64,000 bases of DNA, taken from NCBI GenBank assembly GCA_031002005.1, contig CM061921.1, positions 170,818,935 through 170,882,934 on the forward strand. The letters run 5' to 3'. Within the stretch, counting starts at the first letter, position 1, and the number at the start of each line of letters is the position of its first letter. Below are positions 21,060 to 34,095 of this stretch, one piece after another. The stretch comes from Vandiemenella viatica (taxonomy: Eukaryota; Arthropoda; Insecta; Orthoptera; Morabidae). A model generated the notes under the pieces. That model was not told the origin of the DNA, did not search any database, and saw only the letters and a list, made by a program, of their open reading frames with translations. Made by a program: the position numbers and the translations under genes.

Positions 21060-22515
21060 TGTTTACGTTATACATTTTGACATTAAACAAACTTAACATT
21101 TTAGCAACAGGATTAAATGTTATGCAAGATCCACCATTTCATTGCATTGTGAATCTCAATTTGTAGCTTGTCTATAGATAAGCTGTAAAGCAACTTATTC
21201 TTAACAATATTCTGGATAGAAAAGGCGGGTTCTACATTCGTGTTCGAAACTGGAACCACGATTAATGCTTCGTTAAACTTTGAGCCATTTCAAAACATTT
21301 ACAGCCAGCTGCGTCACAATCATTGTTTACATCTGAATACAAATTAGCTGAAATGGAAGTATTTGACCATATTTTATCACTTAATTGCTACCACTTAAAC
21401 TCAGTGTCATTTTTGTTGCTGTAAGTATGAATGTACTGAATGTGTTTTATTATTGGTTTTATGTCAGGTTTGACTTGAGATGTATCATACCCTGGGTGCA
21501 AATCATTTATCATTTTCAATGTTGCTAAACTGTCCGGGAGCCATTTTTGGATCTGCTCTACGAGACAACATAAAAGTTCTTTTTTCTTTGATATCTAATA
21601 CGTCATTCACTTCAAGTTCTTGCGATATGTTTTGAAAATCAAAACAGAAATACACTGATGTTGTATGCATTATGTACTACTGGAAGCTGAATTCTACCAG
21701 TGTACACTCCAATTGTGAAGGTACAGTACATCAAGACTTTTTTGCAACTTTTTATACAATAAAAATAAATCTTCAAGCAATTCATTGTCACTTTGAAAAA
21801 GTGTGTTTAATTCGATCACATTTTTTAATTCATTTTTCAGAAAAATGAAAAAATAAAACTTTGAATGTTAGTCTCATCGTAATATCATGTAGCTCTTCTG
21901 CCATGTAATATTTGTCTTCAGACTTAGCAATTGAAAAGAGCAACTTTAGGTCTTCCTACTCTAATATTGTGTTATTGGTGGAAAGCGGGTGAGCCAGCGT
22001 GTTCCGCTGAGTCCTCGGATTTTTAGAGGACCGCTGCTAGCATATGGTCTCGAATAAAGTGCCAAACATTTAGGGCTGTATGCAAACCAATAATGGTTCT
22101 CTGAAAAAAAATCTAATTGACGTGCTAATAATTCAGTCACTTTTTAGTGCACAAATGGAAGTAGTGGTTAATACATTTGACAACAACGAAATCGGGCAAT
22201 TCCATAACGCTGATTCCGATCATATTGTCAACTTTTAAACCATCCTTTTTAAATTTTATTTATAATGGCGTTATGCAAAAGTTTTGTGCCACGTTCTATC
22301 AATTTTAATATTCTAAAAAATGTTGGGACTGTTTTCCTTGTCTCGGGTGAGAACAAGCGCACGATGATGCCATAACACTTCCTGTGTCGAAAGACCGGTA
22401 CATTCATCGATATTAACATTGAACATTTGGTGCAATGGAGTTTTAGATTTTTAAGGGGATGTGATAGAGAACCCTACTGAGTTGGTACTTCATTCAACCG
22501 ACCAACTGTTAGAAG
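21060..22515. other. AT-rich DNA without clear gene
   Basis: Several weak minus-strand frames could be degraded hAT N-terminal sequence continuing from 25640-25850 (IAEHCA-like stretch), but I cannot support a gene. Nothing else is recognised. Confidence 0.4.
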
Positions 22516-22907
22516 AGCACAATCAGGGCCGTAACTACAAACTTGGAGGCCCCGGGGCAAAACTTCATAGTGAGGCCCCTCAATATTTCTTTCTTTTTAC
22601 ATGCATGGGGGTTTATTGCAATTCGACAAAAATTTGTTTTTATCTATTGGACCATGCAATGGTAACAAAACCAGCTACAAAAAGTTCATTAAGTCAAATA
22701 TTCAAGTATTTATCTAGCTTATACAATTACCAAATTATTAAATAGATTATATTTATGATATAAGTTTTGGAAATTAAATATTCAGTGCGTATGGTTGTAA
22801 AAAGAATAAGGTGAATAATACAAAAGCAAAGTATGATTATCAAAAATTTATAAAATCATACATTAATATACATGTTAAAATATTTGCTACACTGGTGTTT
22901 CTTTCTT

Positions 22908-23390
22908 TCTTTCTTTTTTTTTGTCTGTCGTGAGTCTTTCGACTGGTTTGATGCAATCCCCCAAATCCTCAATTATCTGCTTCATATATTCTCTGTCTTC
23001 CTACAGTTCTTACCTTCAACTGTTCCCTCCACCTGCAAATTAACCAATCCAGCATGTCTCAAAATATGACCTACCAGTCTGTCTCTTCTTTCTGTAAGAC
23101 TTCCACAAACTTCTTTCCTCACCCATCATTTCCAAAACTCGTTTTTTTCGTACTTTATCCATCCACTTTCCTTTTAGCAGCCTTCTATAGCACCACATTT
23201 CAAATTCTTCAATTTTCCTTCTTTCCGATATTCCTAAAGTCCATGTTTCGCTGCCAAAAAGTGCTGTGCTCCACACATAGATATTTAAAACGTTCTTTCT
23301 TATTCTTATATCATTATTTGATATTACAAGATTTCTCTTTTTCATGAAGGCTCTTTTTGCTAGTGCTATTCTGCTTTTAACATCATTGTT
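22908..23390 (-). mobile_element. 5'-truncated LINE, same family as 31975-34095
   Basis: The minus strand encodes DVKSRIALAKRAFMKKRN, YVWSTALFGSETWTLG and FEMWCYRRLLKGKWMDKVRK, the C-terminal region of an APE-type LINE reverse transcriptase. It ends at the same 3' sequence as the 34 kb copy (gcatcaaaccagtcgaaaga) and an A-rich tail, read as T-rich on the plus strand. It inserted into the hAT. Confidence 0.82.
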
Positions 23391-23829
23391 AACATAAAAA
23401 ACGGTAACTTTTAATAAGATGAAACTAGCGGAAATTTTTAATTGATAATTTAAAATACGACTTTTATAAATTAAAGTTTTAGGTAGATTAAAGATATAAT
23501 TACAATAGATGTAAATTAAGTTAGTTAAATTGCATACTTTCCTTAAAAGACAAGGAATCAGTAACTGACGCATGGAAAGTAGTGTAGTTTGAAAATATTA
23601 AAGATTAGACACATTTGATTATTTCTTAAACATTTGATTTGTTACTTTCAAAGAAGCGAATTCATTTTTAAATCTCAAGTAATTTGTGATCAATTTAAGT
23701 TTAGAAAAGGACCAGTCAGCCTTAGATACTGTCACAGGAACAGTCAAATACACAATGCACGCTGTGCAAACATCTGGATTGCTTGATGAAAGCGAACTGT
23801 GGTCGACTATTGTATAATTAGCATATTCC

Positions 23830-25250
23830 TTAACACTTTTTCATATTTTCCAGTTTTGAAAACGAATTTTTCACTGACCATAATTGTGAAGGAAAGGCTT
23901 GACCCACATCATTAACGAAATCAACTGATTTTTTGTCAACATCACTTTCATTCGCATTGACTAAAAAATCAGATTGTATTACTTGATAAGTGTCAAGAAT
24001 AGCTTTCATCCCTTCAAAACGGCGATCAAGTTGAGTACAAAGTGTGTCTACCATTGAATAGAACACAATGACTCGGAAACAAGATTTTGGGTCTATTAAT
24101 CTCTCGTCTTCACTCAACTCATGAAAGTGTTTTTTGTTTGTTTTACTTTCCTTAGTCTGTTCTGCCAAATTCTTTGTTCATTCTCCATCGAATACAAACA
24201 TCTGATGCTTCAGAAACAAGTTCTTCAAACTTTCCACGTATTTCGGTTATATTTAAAAGTAAATTACCAAATAACTAATATCCATACAACATATCCATGG
24301 TTTCAGATTGTAAGGATTTTGATACAAGGTTGAGAGATTCTAAAACTTCACACTGCACAACCAAAAGCAAGAAAAATCAAAACTTTCGAGTTTGTTCTTT
24401 AGCTGTTGTGCTTCATTTTTTTCCTTGCTTTTCCTGGAAGTCAAAGTTATGCGGGTAAGGCTTTTCAACACATCAAAAAATCTGTGTTTCAGTGCATACA
24501 CTGCCTCATGCCTACCAACCCAGCGAGTTGGATTAAGAGTTTTCAGTGTTACTTTCAAATTCAGTGAACCAGTCTGAGCCTCGATGTCGTACACTGACTT
24601 CAAGTCTTGTCAGCACCAAAATTTATGACCAAAAAAAGCAGTACGCACTTTGAATGGTTTCAAAAAAAAAAACAACTGACAGACCACTTGTTATCCTTCC
24701 ACAGCATCCTTAAATACTAAATTAAGGTTATGTGCAGCGCATTACACTAAGTATGCGTGTGGGGCTTTTTCTTTTATACGCTGCTGCACTCCACTGTATG
24801 CCCCACTCATGACTGCAGCCCCGTCGTAGTCTTGTCCATGACATTTGGTCAAATCCAAGTTTTTCTCTTCCAATGAAGCAACTATTTCTTCTGCAAGATC
24901 TTGGGCAGACTGATCTTTTACCTCTCTAAGGGAAACAAAAGTTTACCATATATTGATATCAATAGGTGTCCCTTCTTCATCATTAACTATTTTGACTTCA
25001 TTTAACTGATCGACTTTAGTAATGTCTTGAGTGGTATCTAAAATCAATGAAAAAACTAGCAGTTTTGAAGCCCAACAGTAATTTCATTTTTGATTTCTAA
25101 GGCTAACAGGTTTATAAGTTCATTCTGAATTTTAGGACTGAGGTATTTCACAGTCCTTTGCGGACGCTGAATCAATTTTTCCAGTACTAGGTCACTATCC
25201 AGAGAAAGTTTCCTTTGTTGCTACATTCTAACTTTTCACTAGATCCACGA
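23830..25250 (-). pseudogene. hAT transposase, DUF4371 type (broken)
   Basis: Read right to left, the minus strand gives LILDTTQDITKVDQLNEVKI, then EEIVASLEEKNLDLTKCHGQ, DYDGAAVMSGAYSGVQQRI and AAHNLNLVFKD. This is the DUF4371 plus RNase-H-like core with the conserved CRGQ-YD-A--M-G and C--H-LNL motifs. Further on, LNPTRWVGRHEAVYALKHRF matches the TRW----A motif, and FHELSEDERLIDPKSCFRV continues the C-terminal half. Multiple frameshifts and stops are present. Family proteins such as ZMYM1-like transposases cut and paste DNA with 8-bp TSDs. Confidence 0.85.
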
Positions 25251-25639
25251 AATGCGAGATTAAATGTTGCAAGTATTAAGGTCATATTTAGAATTCTTTC
25301 AAGAACTTTTCGCAAGAAGCTTCTTTCATTTTCCAATTTTCAGCACTAGCTCACTGCACGACAAAACCTGCACTTGACTCATCACTCGGCAGACACCTGG
25401 CGCGACATGATTCTGCATGCGAAGCGTAAGGAGTATACGAGGGGACACGCAAAAACATTTACTATAGCGCTTTGATTAATTTTTATTATTATTAACTTTT
25501 AGCTAGGTGCTGGGTATTTTATAGGAAGTTAGATTAGATATTAAAATACAATAATTTTTTAACCATCGGTTTGGGGCCCCTCGAGCTTGGGGGCCCCGGG
25601 GCAGTGCCCCGGCGGTAGTTACGGGCCTGAGCACAATGC

Positions 25640-25771
25640 TCAGCGATGTAAGCAGTAAATCAGCGATTTTAGTTCTTCTCCAAGACTGGACTGTATATTT
25701 CAGATATCGATTTAAATGATTTTTCCAAGGTCATCACTTTTCTATGTTTTTTTAGTTTTGGCATGACCAAC

Positions 25772-25810
<39 letters not shown>

Positions 25811-26479
25811 TGGTCTTTTAAAACTGCATGACAACATTTATAGGTTGCCAATGTGTCAATCGTAACATTAGTTACAATCCAGTCTGAAATAAAAGCATAA
25901 CGACATACAAGTTCAATACGTATCCTATATTGGCGTAGCTACCTAAATCGTCATAAATAGTGTAATTTTAAATCATTTATTTTGTGTTACCTATGGTTCA
26001 AAATGTAAAAAAAAATAAAAATATCATCACCTCGCCAAGCACCAACAATCATTACAAATCCCCCCAACCCAAAAAAAAAAACCCACCAGCACCCTGTACC
26101 CAAACACCAATCCTCTGTAACAAACGTATGTATGGTCTTAACATTTGTTTGTAGATTAGGTATGAAAAGTAAAATACCTCATACAAATTTAATCGAAGAA
26201 CAGTTACAGTGTAATTCAATGTCGTTATAATCCAGTGGTAAGGCCGTAAAGAATGTAAAATATTGAATATAATAATGAATAACCTCTCCCGATTCATAAT
26301 GAAAAGAAATTAAAACGATGTAGCTAAACTACTTTATGTTTTAAATAGGAAACTGTTTCCCAAGTCTTTGTGTACCTTTGGATAAAATTAATAACTAAGA
26401 GATAATTTCTGAAGCACAAAAATTAGTAGAAATATATAACAATGACTTTTAGACGATCAACTGGGAAATAGACTAATTC
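25640..26479. other. AT-rich DNA with a long poly-T tract
   Basis: About 31 T residues occur at 25779-25809. A minus-strand open frame through it is lysine-rich and not convincing. No other element is recognised. Confidence 0.5.
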
Positions 26480-26820
26480 ACTTCAAGGTTTTTTCCAAAA
26501 CTTTGATGAGGAAAATGTACTTAATCAGGAGAGGTGGTTGTATAAACTCCTCCTAGAAAATAATGTCAAAGATTGTTTTCCTAATATCGAGATCACGCTA
26601 AGAATGTACTTGTCCCTTATGGTGGCCAACAGCAGTGGCAGGAGAAGGTTTTCAAAACTGAAGTTGATTAAAAATAGGCTTCCAACGTCTATGTCAGAAC
26701 TAGCTCAACTTTTTGACTTTGCTTAACATCAAAAGTGACATTTTAAGAGAACTAACTTATGAAGATATCTTAAGTGAGTTTGTCAATATGAAGTGTAGGC
26801 ACAAACCAGTCAGCCACTAA
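26480..26820 (+). pseudogene. hAT transposase C-terminal dimerisation fragment
   Basis: The plus strand encodes YKLLLENNVKDCFPNIEITL, RMYLSLMVANSSGRRRFSKL and KLIKNRLPTSMSELAQL, then, in another frame, NIKSDILRELTYEDILSEF. This is the hAT family C-terminal domain (FPN--I-LRI-L---V-N-SGER-FSKLK-IKN-LRS-M). It is on the opposite strand to the transposase at 23830-25250, so it is a separate element. Confidence 0.82.
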
Positions 26821-27233
26821 ATCACTTTCAATTTCGGTTATAATAAACTGTAGTAGAAAATTGTACACGCAGTTGATTTAGTAAAAATATTGATAATGAG
26901 GACTGAACATACTGGCCTATCATACTATATTTTTTACCAATGCATTTTTTTGTTTTTCAGATTATATGCCAGTTTCATTTTAAATCTCATTTTTTGTGAA
27001 AGACTACATTTGAATGAAAATGAGTAAAATATGCTTGTTTGTTACTTTATTTTCCTTTAATCATGAATTTTCCTCATAAATTCATTTAAACTTACAATCT
27101 CTATTTTAAAACTGAAATACGATTTCGCATATTTAGGAATATGCATATGAATGTCAATTGTGTATTCTTTTTCAGTAGTAAATGTTCATGTTACGAGCAT
27201 AAACTGTGTTGAATACCTCAATGATTTTCAATT

Positions 27234-27480
27234 TTTTTTTTTTTTAAGTGCTTTACGTCTCTCAACAGCGAGGTCTTTAGAGACGGGAAAGGATGGGGGG
27301 GGGGGGCAAGGATGGGGAAGGAATTCGGCCATGGCCTTTTGAAGGAAGCATCCCGGCATTTGCCTGGAGTAATTTGGGAAACCATGGAAAACCCAAATCT
27401 GGATGCCCGGACGGGGATTCGAACCGCCGTCCTTCCGAATGCGAGGCGAGAACGCTAACCGTTACCCCGCCACGCTCGGT
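27234..27480 (-). mobile_element. tRNA-derived SINE, copy 2
   Basis: The flanking TSD gattttcaatt is exact at 27223-27233 and 27481-27491. On the minus strand the head has a tRNA-like A-box region (ggtaacggttagcg) and a perfect B box (ggttcgaatcc, 27425-27415). The body and a poly-A tail (poly-T at 27234-27245) follow. It would be transcribed by Pol III and mobilised by a partner LINE. A G-run near 27295 interrupts the body. It is the youngest-looking copy. Confidence 0.92.
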
Positions 27481-27779
27481 GATTTTCAATTCTTTTAATT
27501 TATATTGTATCAATTCATTAACTTGTAATTACGATATGATCAGTTTTTTTTAGAACTTATCAATAGGCAATAAATTTTAAATGTTCAAAACTGCTGTAAA
27601 AAGCTATGGGCCTCCAGCCGGAGGGGGCCCCTATGACCAGCCGGGGGATGGGGTCCCACACCACACGTATAGCCTAGGGGCCCACAAAGCCTAAATGTGG
27701 CCATGTTGATGTGCAAGTAATTCTTAGAGCATGTTTTTGAGACTTAAATATCTTCTGTGTTTGCTAAGTGTTGAGAAGC

Positions 27780-29330
27780 AATACCGAAAATGCAGATAGA
27801 GGTGATATGGGTCTATAGTTCTTAGTCTTAGAATTATCAGCATTCTAATAAAATTGTTTGATTATTGACTTCATGAGTGGGTGAGGAAAGACAGTGCCTT
27901 CAAAAGAACTATAATAAATATGACTAATAACTCTGGTAATGCTGGTGATATACGAGGGGGGACCCAAAAGTAATGGCAATTAGGCTGCAGCAGGGAGGAA
28001 GAGTGACAGAACCCACTGTTCGACCCGGTGTCCATTACGGTCATGCCACCTGAGTCAGTGTGCGAAGTTGTGTCCCTATGAGTGCATCGGTTCGCCCATG
28101 ATAGTTATTTTAGTAAAACAACTTTTTCCATTTTAGCAAAAATGTGATGGCAGATTGTCGAGAGCAACACGTGGCTGTGAACTTTTGTTTCCTGTTGGGG
28201 AAATCAGTCACAGAAACTATTGTAATGCTGAATACTGCTTATGGGGAAGCTGCCCTAAGTAAAACCAGTATCTACGAGTGGTTTTCACGTTTAAAAATGG
28301 AGAAATGTCAATTGATGACCAACCCCGTTCAGGATGTCCCTAAAGTCAAGAAGTGACAAAAAAGTCGACAAAACCAGTGCCCTCATTCGTGAAGACCATT
28401 GTCGAACCATTGATCAACTCTGTGAGATGTCTGGAATATCATAGAGTTCAATTCAGAGGATTTTATATGAAGATTTGCACATGAGAAGGGTTGCATCCAA
28501 ATTTGTCCCTCGCCTTCTCTCAGACGAGCAATGGAAGTGTCGACTTCAGGCATGTTTTGAGCTTCAATCAAATCAAAGAGGACCCCGAGTTGTTTTCGAA
28601 GGTGATTACTGGTGATGAATCGTGGTGTTAAGGATACGACCCAGAAAAAAAGCACCAATCAAGCCAGTGGAAGACATGTGGCACTCCTTGTCCCAAAAAA
28701 GTTCGCCAAGTGAAGTCAAACATCAAGGCAATGATCATTTGTTTCTTCGATTGCAGAGGTGTTGTGCACGCGGAGTTTGTTCCCCCGGGTCAAACTGTCA
28801 ACTGAGAGTTCTACTTGGAGGTTTTGAAAAGACCGAGGGAGAGTATCTGGAAAAAAGGGCAGATCTTTGGCGCACAGGCAGGCAATTGGTTCTTCCATCA
28901 TGACAATGCGCCGGCCCACACCGCCCTCTCCGTAAAGCAGTTGCTGACCAAAAATGGCATGACACCGATTTTCCACCCTCCTACTCACCAGAACTAGCCC
29001 CCTGTGATTTCTTTTTGTTCCCCAGACTCAAAAGGAACATGAAAGGAAAGCGTTTTGTCACTGTGGAGGAGGTAAAGCAAAAATCGATGGCATAAAGAAC
29101 ATCCTGATAAGTGAATTTAAAAACTCTTTTGAACAATGGAAGGATCGTTTGAAGAAGTGTGTTGTGATCAATGGATAATAGTTTGAAGGTGATCAAAATT
29201 TAGTGTAGAAATATTAAGAAATAAAGACGTTATGCGAAGTTCCCGTTTTTTTGGGTCCCCCCTCGTATAGTTTATATGTATATTGCAGGAAACCTCATCA
29301 CAACCATCATCTTTTTCTTTCAGAGTTTTT
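27780..29330 (-). pseudogene. LINE reverse transcriptase fragment, split by a mariner
   Basis: On the minus strand a degraded RT reads DGCDEVSCNIYINY just right of the mariner (29266 onward). It continues after it as ITSITRVISHIYYSSFEGTV, FPHPLMKSIIKQF and KTKNYRPISPLS. The fusion across the TA site restores the usual RT order (GyD-iS, fP---K, nYRPIS), which confirms the insertion. The rest of the LINE is too decayed to bound. Confidence 0.7.
27953..29265 (+). mobile_element. Full-length mariner with perfect 17-bp TIRs
   Basis: The inverted ends cgaggggggacccaaaa (27953-27969 and its complement at 29249-29265) are identical and flanked by TA (27951-27952, 29266-29267). The length, 1313 bp, is normal for mariner. 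The transposase begins near 28147 with ADCREQHVAVNFCFLLGKSV, and later frames give VTGDES-like, HDNAPAHTA (SSIMTMRRPT frame) and the C-terminal ISEFKNSFEQWKDRLKKCVV motifs. Many frameshifts inactivate it. It belongs to the mariner class with a GK(S/T)---T HTH start. Confidence 0.93.
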
Positions 29331-31974
29331 CCACTATCGAGTCAATCCTTAAACTTCCTCTTTCCAGATTCTTGTGTTTACTTTGAAAGCTTATTTATCA
29401 GTCAGACTAAGGCCTCTAGCTAGGCCTGTTGAAGTATTATGGGGAAGTGGAAGTATTGCCATGTGTATGCATAACATATAACTATGTTATCTATAAGTGA
29501 ACTTTTTGTCTGTGTAATGTGAAGTTTATTATGTGGAGCTTGAAGAACATCCCAGCATTTGCCTTGATGATTGCGGAATACTGTCTAAAAACCAAATTCA
29601 AGGTAGCCAGTATGTGGAGGGCCTAGACTCAAACCTGACCCCATTGCACCTCCTCAATCAAGTTGAGTAGCACTTTAATATGTGCAACCAAACCTGTAGG
29701 TTTCATCATAAACAAACAATGTTTTATATTTGAGGGATTTAATGGTTTTTTTTTTTTGTTTTTTTTTTTTTTTGTTCATTTTTCCTGGTTGGAAGCAGAT
29801 ACATACATTCTACTTTTGATGCCAAAGATTGTTATTGCATCTGTATGGGTAATAATTTTTTTTTCTTTTGATTTTTAGCAACCATTAAGAAGTAGTTATT
29901 AAAAGCATATCCTACAAAAGAGGGTACTTTTTCAAGTTTATTGATGATGTTTGAGGTTAATGTTCAGAGGGAAATACACGGATTTCTCTTTTAATAATAT
30001 TCCAAACACTTTTTACCTTATTATCTGATTAGCTTCTTCCATTAATTCTGCTAAAACTCTACAGTAAGTTCTTTAGTGCCATTTGAGAAGCACATTATCA
30101 GGCTTCTTAGTTTCTACATTAAGTTCTCTTTATGACTGTAAAATGTTTTAGTACCTACTGTCTGCCAATTCCTCTTTAATACTTTTTGACCTACTGGAAA
30201 TAGTTTTATGTGGAGGCATCTTTCCAAAAACGTTTGGTGAAAATCATTGAATTTATTGTTTACCCCTTTACTGTTAAACACAGTAATCCAATCCTCATTC
30301 AGAAGTTTTAATTTATTGGAATGTTATTAATGGCCTGACTTAAATACATGATTTGATGTATTTAATTTTCTAAGTGAATTCAATGTAATTATTTGAGTAT
30401 TGTAATCTTACAAAACATTTGCAACTGGAACTGTTCCATATTTTTCTAATTTAGTTATCTTTAATTTCATACAGTTTGTCATTTGACCATGCTTTTGTCA
30501 TCATCATAAAATCCAATTACATTTTCTGCCTCTGAGATTTGTGAGTAATATAGGTATTCTTTGGCAGGGTTACCCGCCAACTGCACAATGCCCAGCTTGG
30601 AGAATCAGGGACTCATATATGGCACATCATACCTTAGCTAAGGAGACACAGTTTTGGGAGCTAGTTACAAGATTGAATGAATGTTTATTCTGTTTTCTCT
30701 TGATGTACTTTAATTAAATAAATGGAGTATATTTATCTGACCTTATGACCAGGTGATAGTCATGCTGTGGCCCTGTGGTGGCTAAATCTACAGTTTAACA
30801 TAAAATCTGAATCATGGAACATATTAAAGTGCTTCACATGGAAAAAGCAAAGCAAGACTGACGACATTGAATTTTCAAAGAACCACTGAGCAAGTAGACC
30901 ATTCATTTAAAGAAATGAACCACATTGGTAAGACTCAAGGATTATTTTATGGAATGCAAAATAATCATTGAGAATCATAAAGTTCTCCTTCAGTTTTTCA
31001 GTCATATAGTAGCAAAATTAAAGAGAGCAAACATACTGTTATTGACTTTGAGAGCTAATTTCTTTAAAAACACAACTAATTAAAAATGTTCCACAGCAAT
31101 ATTGATTGCATTTTTTAATAGCCATTCAATAATACCACATTTGTTGGGGTAAAAGAAAAACAATTCATCCCTCTATCTTTTATCCTATATTTTCAGGTAT
31201 AACAAGCTGTTGACTACTAATGTATGAACTGCTCTCTTAAACAAATGAGTTGGATACAACTGGATTCTTAAAGCTTTCACTGAACTACAGTACTGCATGC
31301 AAAAGAACAGAACATTTAGTACAGTTTAAATATTTTTGTGGTTGGAATTGGAAGAAAAAAATACCAAGACGCAAACTGTTCTTTTTTTTTTTTTTTTTTT
31401 TTTACAGTAGCAAAGCAGACACTATTGTGAAATTGCAGTGATTTAAATTTAAAGTTGTTAAAAAATGAGTGGTCTACGGTTAGCCTGCACTATAACCAGT
31501 TGGAATTTTGTTTTTCAATTAGAATACTTGGCATGGAAATCACTTTGAGTCAGATTCTGTTTATTGAAAATACTAATTTTCTGCACTGTGAGTCCGGCTG
31601 TGCTCGGAGAACTAAGAAATCTTACTGTGTTACTGCTGGCTTTATTTTATCACCTCATTCCCATCAATAATGGACAAAATCCTCTTGTTAACAGCAGCTG
31701 CTTGCTCGATTTTGGCACTAAAATACATCAATCACACTGGTCTCTACACATGTTAGTTGCTAATCAAACAAAGAATAATTCAGGTACTCTACAAAAAGTT
31801 ACTTCAGGTGATTTAACATCTTTACTTAAGTTACAATAAACCATTCAGCAGCAAGGAAGAAAGCAACATTTAGTTCCATCTATGAACACTACTTGAAAGC
31901 ACCATTAAAGCTGCCTTTTACTAATAGTTTCTATACCCTTGGGCAAGTAATTCATTAGGACAACTTTAAATAAT
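29331..31974. other. AT-rich intronic DNA with degraded LINE traces
   Basis: No supported gene. Parts of 29300-30560 look like continuing LINE endonuclease/linker sequence but are too decayed to translate. Poly-T tracts occur at about 29744-29774 and 31381-31403. A module shared with the 13 kb array is near 30790-30830. Confidence 0.5.
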
Positions 31975-34095
31975 AATGAAGTGCAAGCTGAAATTTAAGC
32001 GAACAAGGAAGCAGTATAAGCAGAGCAGACTGGAAGTAAATAAACTGAAACAATCTAGCACAAAAGAAAATTTTTCAGAAATGGTAGACTTAGGTCTAAG
32101 AAGTAACTCTGAAAGGAGCTAAACCGAGGACAAATGGAATGCATTAAAGACCGAAATAATGAAAGCTGGTAAAGAAACATTAGGCTTTAGGGAACAAGCT
32201 GCCCGAAAACCTTGGATCACAGAAGAAATTTTGGAGCTGATGGATCAGAGGAGAAGGTACAAAAATGCTCAGGATGATGCAGGAAGAGAGCAGTAAAGGC
32301 ATTTTAGAAATCAAATAAATAGGAAATGCAAAATAGCAAAAGAAAAATGGCTACAAGAAAAGTGTGAAGAAGTAGAAAAGGAAATGGTCGTAGGTAAAGT
32401 AGATGTTGCATACAGAAAGATCAAACAGAATTTTGGAGAAATGAAGAAAAGAGGTATGAACATTAAAGCTGCCGATGGGAAACCTCTTTTAAGCTCAGAA
32501 GATAGAGCTAACCGATGGAAAGAAAACATTGAGAAACTATATGAACAATAGTGTAATGGAAAAGGAAGCCGATGTCGACATTTATGACTTAGGAGATCCT
32601 GTTTTGAGGACAGAATTTAATAAAGCTCTGGATGACTTGAAAGCAAATAAGGTAGTTGGAATGGATGAGGTCCCTGCAGAGCTTCTTAAATCCCTAGGAG
32701 AGGAAGGAATTGAAAGATTATTCAAGCTGATATCAAAAAGTTATGAAACAGGAGAAATTCCTACTGATTTTAATAAAAATATCATCTTCACACTTCCAAA
32801 CAAAGCACAAATGTGAGAATTATCGCACCATTAGTCTAACATCACATGCTTCAAAATTACTGACCAGAATAATATACAGAAGGATGGAAAGGGTAGTAGA
32901 AGAAATAGTAGGTGAAGATCACTTTCGGTTTAGAAAAAATTGCGGTACAAGGGAAGCAATTCTGTCTTTACAATTAATACTTGAAGGGCGGATGAAGAAA
33001 AACAAAGATGGCATTTGTTGATTTAGAAAAAGCTTTTGATAATGTTAGGTGGGACAAAATGTTCAAAATTTTAAAGAAGTCAGGTCTAAAGTATCGAGAT
33101 AGAAGAATATAAACTATATAAGAATCAAGTGGCTACAAAAAATGTAGAGAATCACGAGAGACAAGCATCAGTTAAAAAGGGTGTGAGAAAAGGATGAAGT
33201 CTATCCCCATTAACATTCAACTTGTATATAGAAGAAGCAATGAAGAAAGTCAAAGAAAAATTACCATGTGGCATAAGTTTTCTGGGAGAAAAAAATCAGT
33301 ACTCTACGATTTGCTGATGACATTGTACTGTTAGCTGAGAGGGCTGAGGATATTGAAAGTTACTGAATGGCATGAACAAAATACTGAAGGAAGATTTTGG
33401 ACTGAATATAAATCAAAGCAAGACAAAAGTTATGAAATGTAGCAGAAGTGATACCAATACTAGTAGATTAAATATAAAAATAGGATCGGATGCAATAGGA
33501 GAAGTAAATGAGTTCTGTTACTTGGGCAGCAAAATTACAACCGATGGACGAAGCAGGAATGATGTTAAAAGTAGAATAGTGCTAGCAAAAAGAGGCTTCA
33601 TGAAAAAGAGAAACCTTTTAGGAATTAGAAAGTACTTTTTAAAACTCTTTGTGTGGAGCACAGCACTTTATGGTAGCGAAACATGCACTTTAGGAATACC
33701 GGAAAGAAAGAAACTTGAAGCATTTGAAATGTGGTGCTACAGAAGAATGCTGAAAATTGAGTGAACTGACAAAGTAAGAAATGAACGAGTTTTGGAAATG
33801 ATGGGCGAGAAAAGACGTTTGTGGAAGAAGCTTATAGAAAGAAGAGATAGGCAGGTAGGTCAAATTTTGAGACATGCTGGATTGGTTAATTTGCTGGTGG
33901 AGGGAACAGTCGAAGGTGAGAACTGTAGAGGAAGACAGAGATTAGAATATATGTAGCACATAATTGAGGATGTGGGTTGTAAGGGGTATGTACCGGTAGA
34001 TATGAAGAGGTTAGCACAGGATAGTAAGTGCTGGAGGATTGCATCAAACCAGTCGAAAGACTGACGACAGCAAAAAACAAAAACAAAAAAAACAA
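31975..34095 (+). mobile_element. APE-type LINE, 5'-truncated, plus strand
   Basis: The linker upstream of RT reads ALKTEIMKAGKETLGFREQA and WLQEKCEEVEKEM. RT gives LKANKVVGMDEVPAELLKSL, then NYRTISLTSHASKLLTRIIY, EDHFRFRKNCGTREAI, FVDLEKAFDNVRWDKM, the YADD-type box in LRFADDIVLLAE and the C-terminal FVWSTALYGSETCTLG. Frameshifts occur near 32810, 33020, 33110 and 33300. It ends in caaaccagtcgaaagactga and an A/C-rich tail. This insect family is often annotated as LINE-1- or RTE-like; I do not assign the clade. A truncated relative is at 22908-23390. Confidence 0.88.

Larger units (their letters stand above)
22524..25629 (-). mobile_element. hAT element (ZMYM/DUF4371-type) with exact TSD
   Basis: The 8-bp duplication agcacaat is exact at 22516-22523 and 25630-25637. 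The inverted ends are cagggccgtaactac and, as reverse complement, caggcccgtaactac, followed by GC-rich ggccccggggca motifs at both ends. The element is 3106 bp, the size of an autonomous hAT. The minus strand carries a broken transposase, and a LINE fragment sits inside at 22908-23390. Confidence 0.9.
19842..27705. mobile_element. Candidate larger hAT-like unit enclosing other insertions
   Basis: The left end reads cagggagcataggctac after ctgatgtg (19834-19841). The right end, reverse-complemented, reads catggccacatttaggct after ttgatgtg (27706-27713). The near-match 8-bp flanks and CA-GG---TAGGCT ends fit an old hAT. The unit contains a hAT C-terminal fragment at 26480 and a younger hAT at 22524. 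The imperfect ends make this a tentative call. Confidence 0.35.

Noticed and set aside
27234..27480. Possible tRNA gene on the minus strand
   Set aside because: A and B boxes belong to a SINE head: TSDs, conserved body and poly-A tail are present and no cloverleaf is complete.
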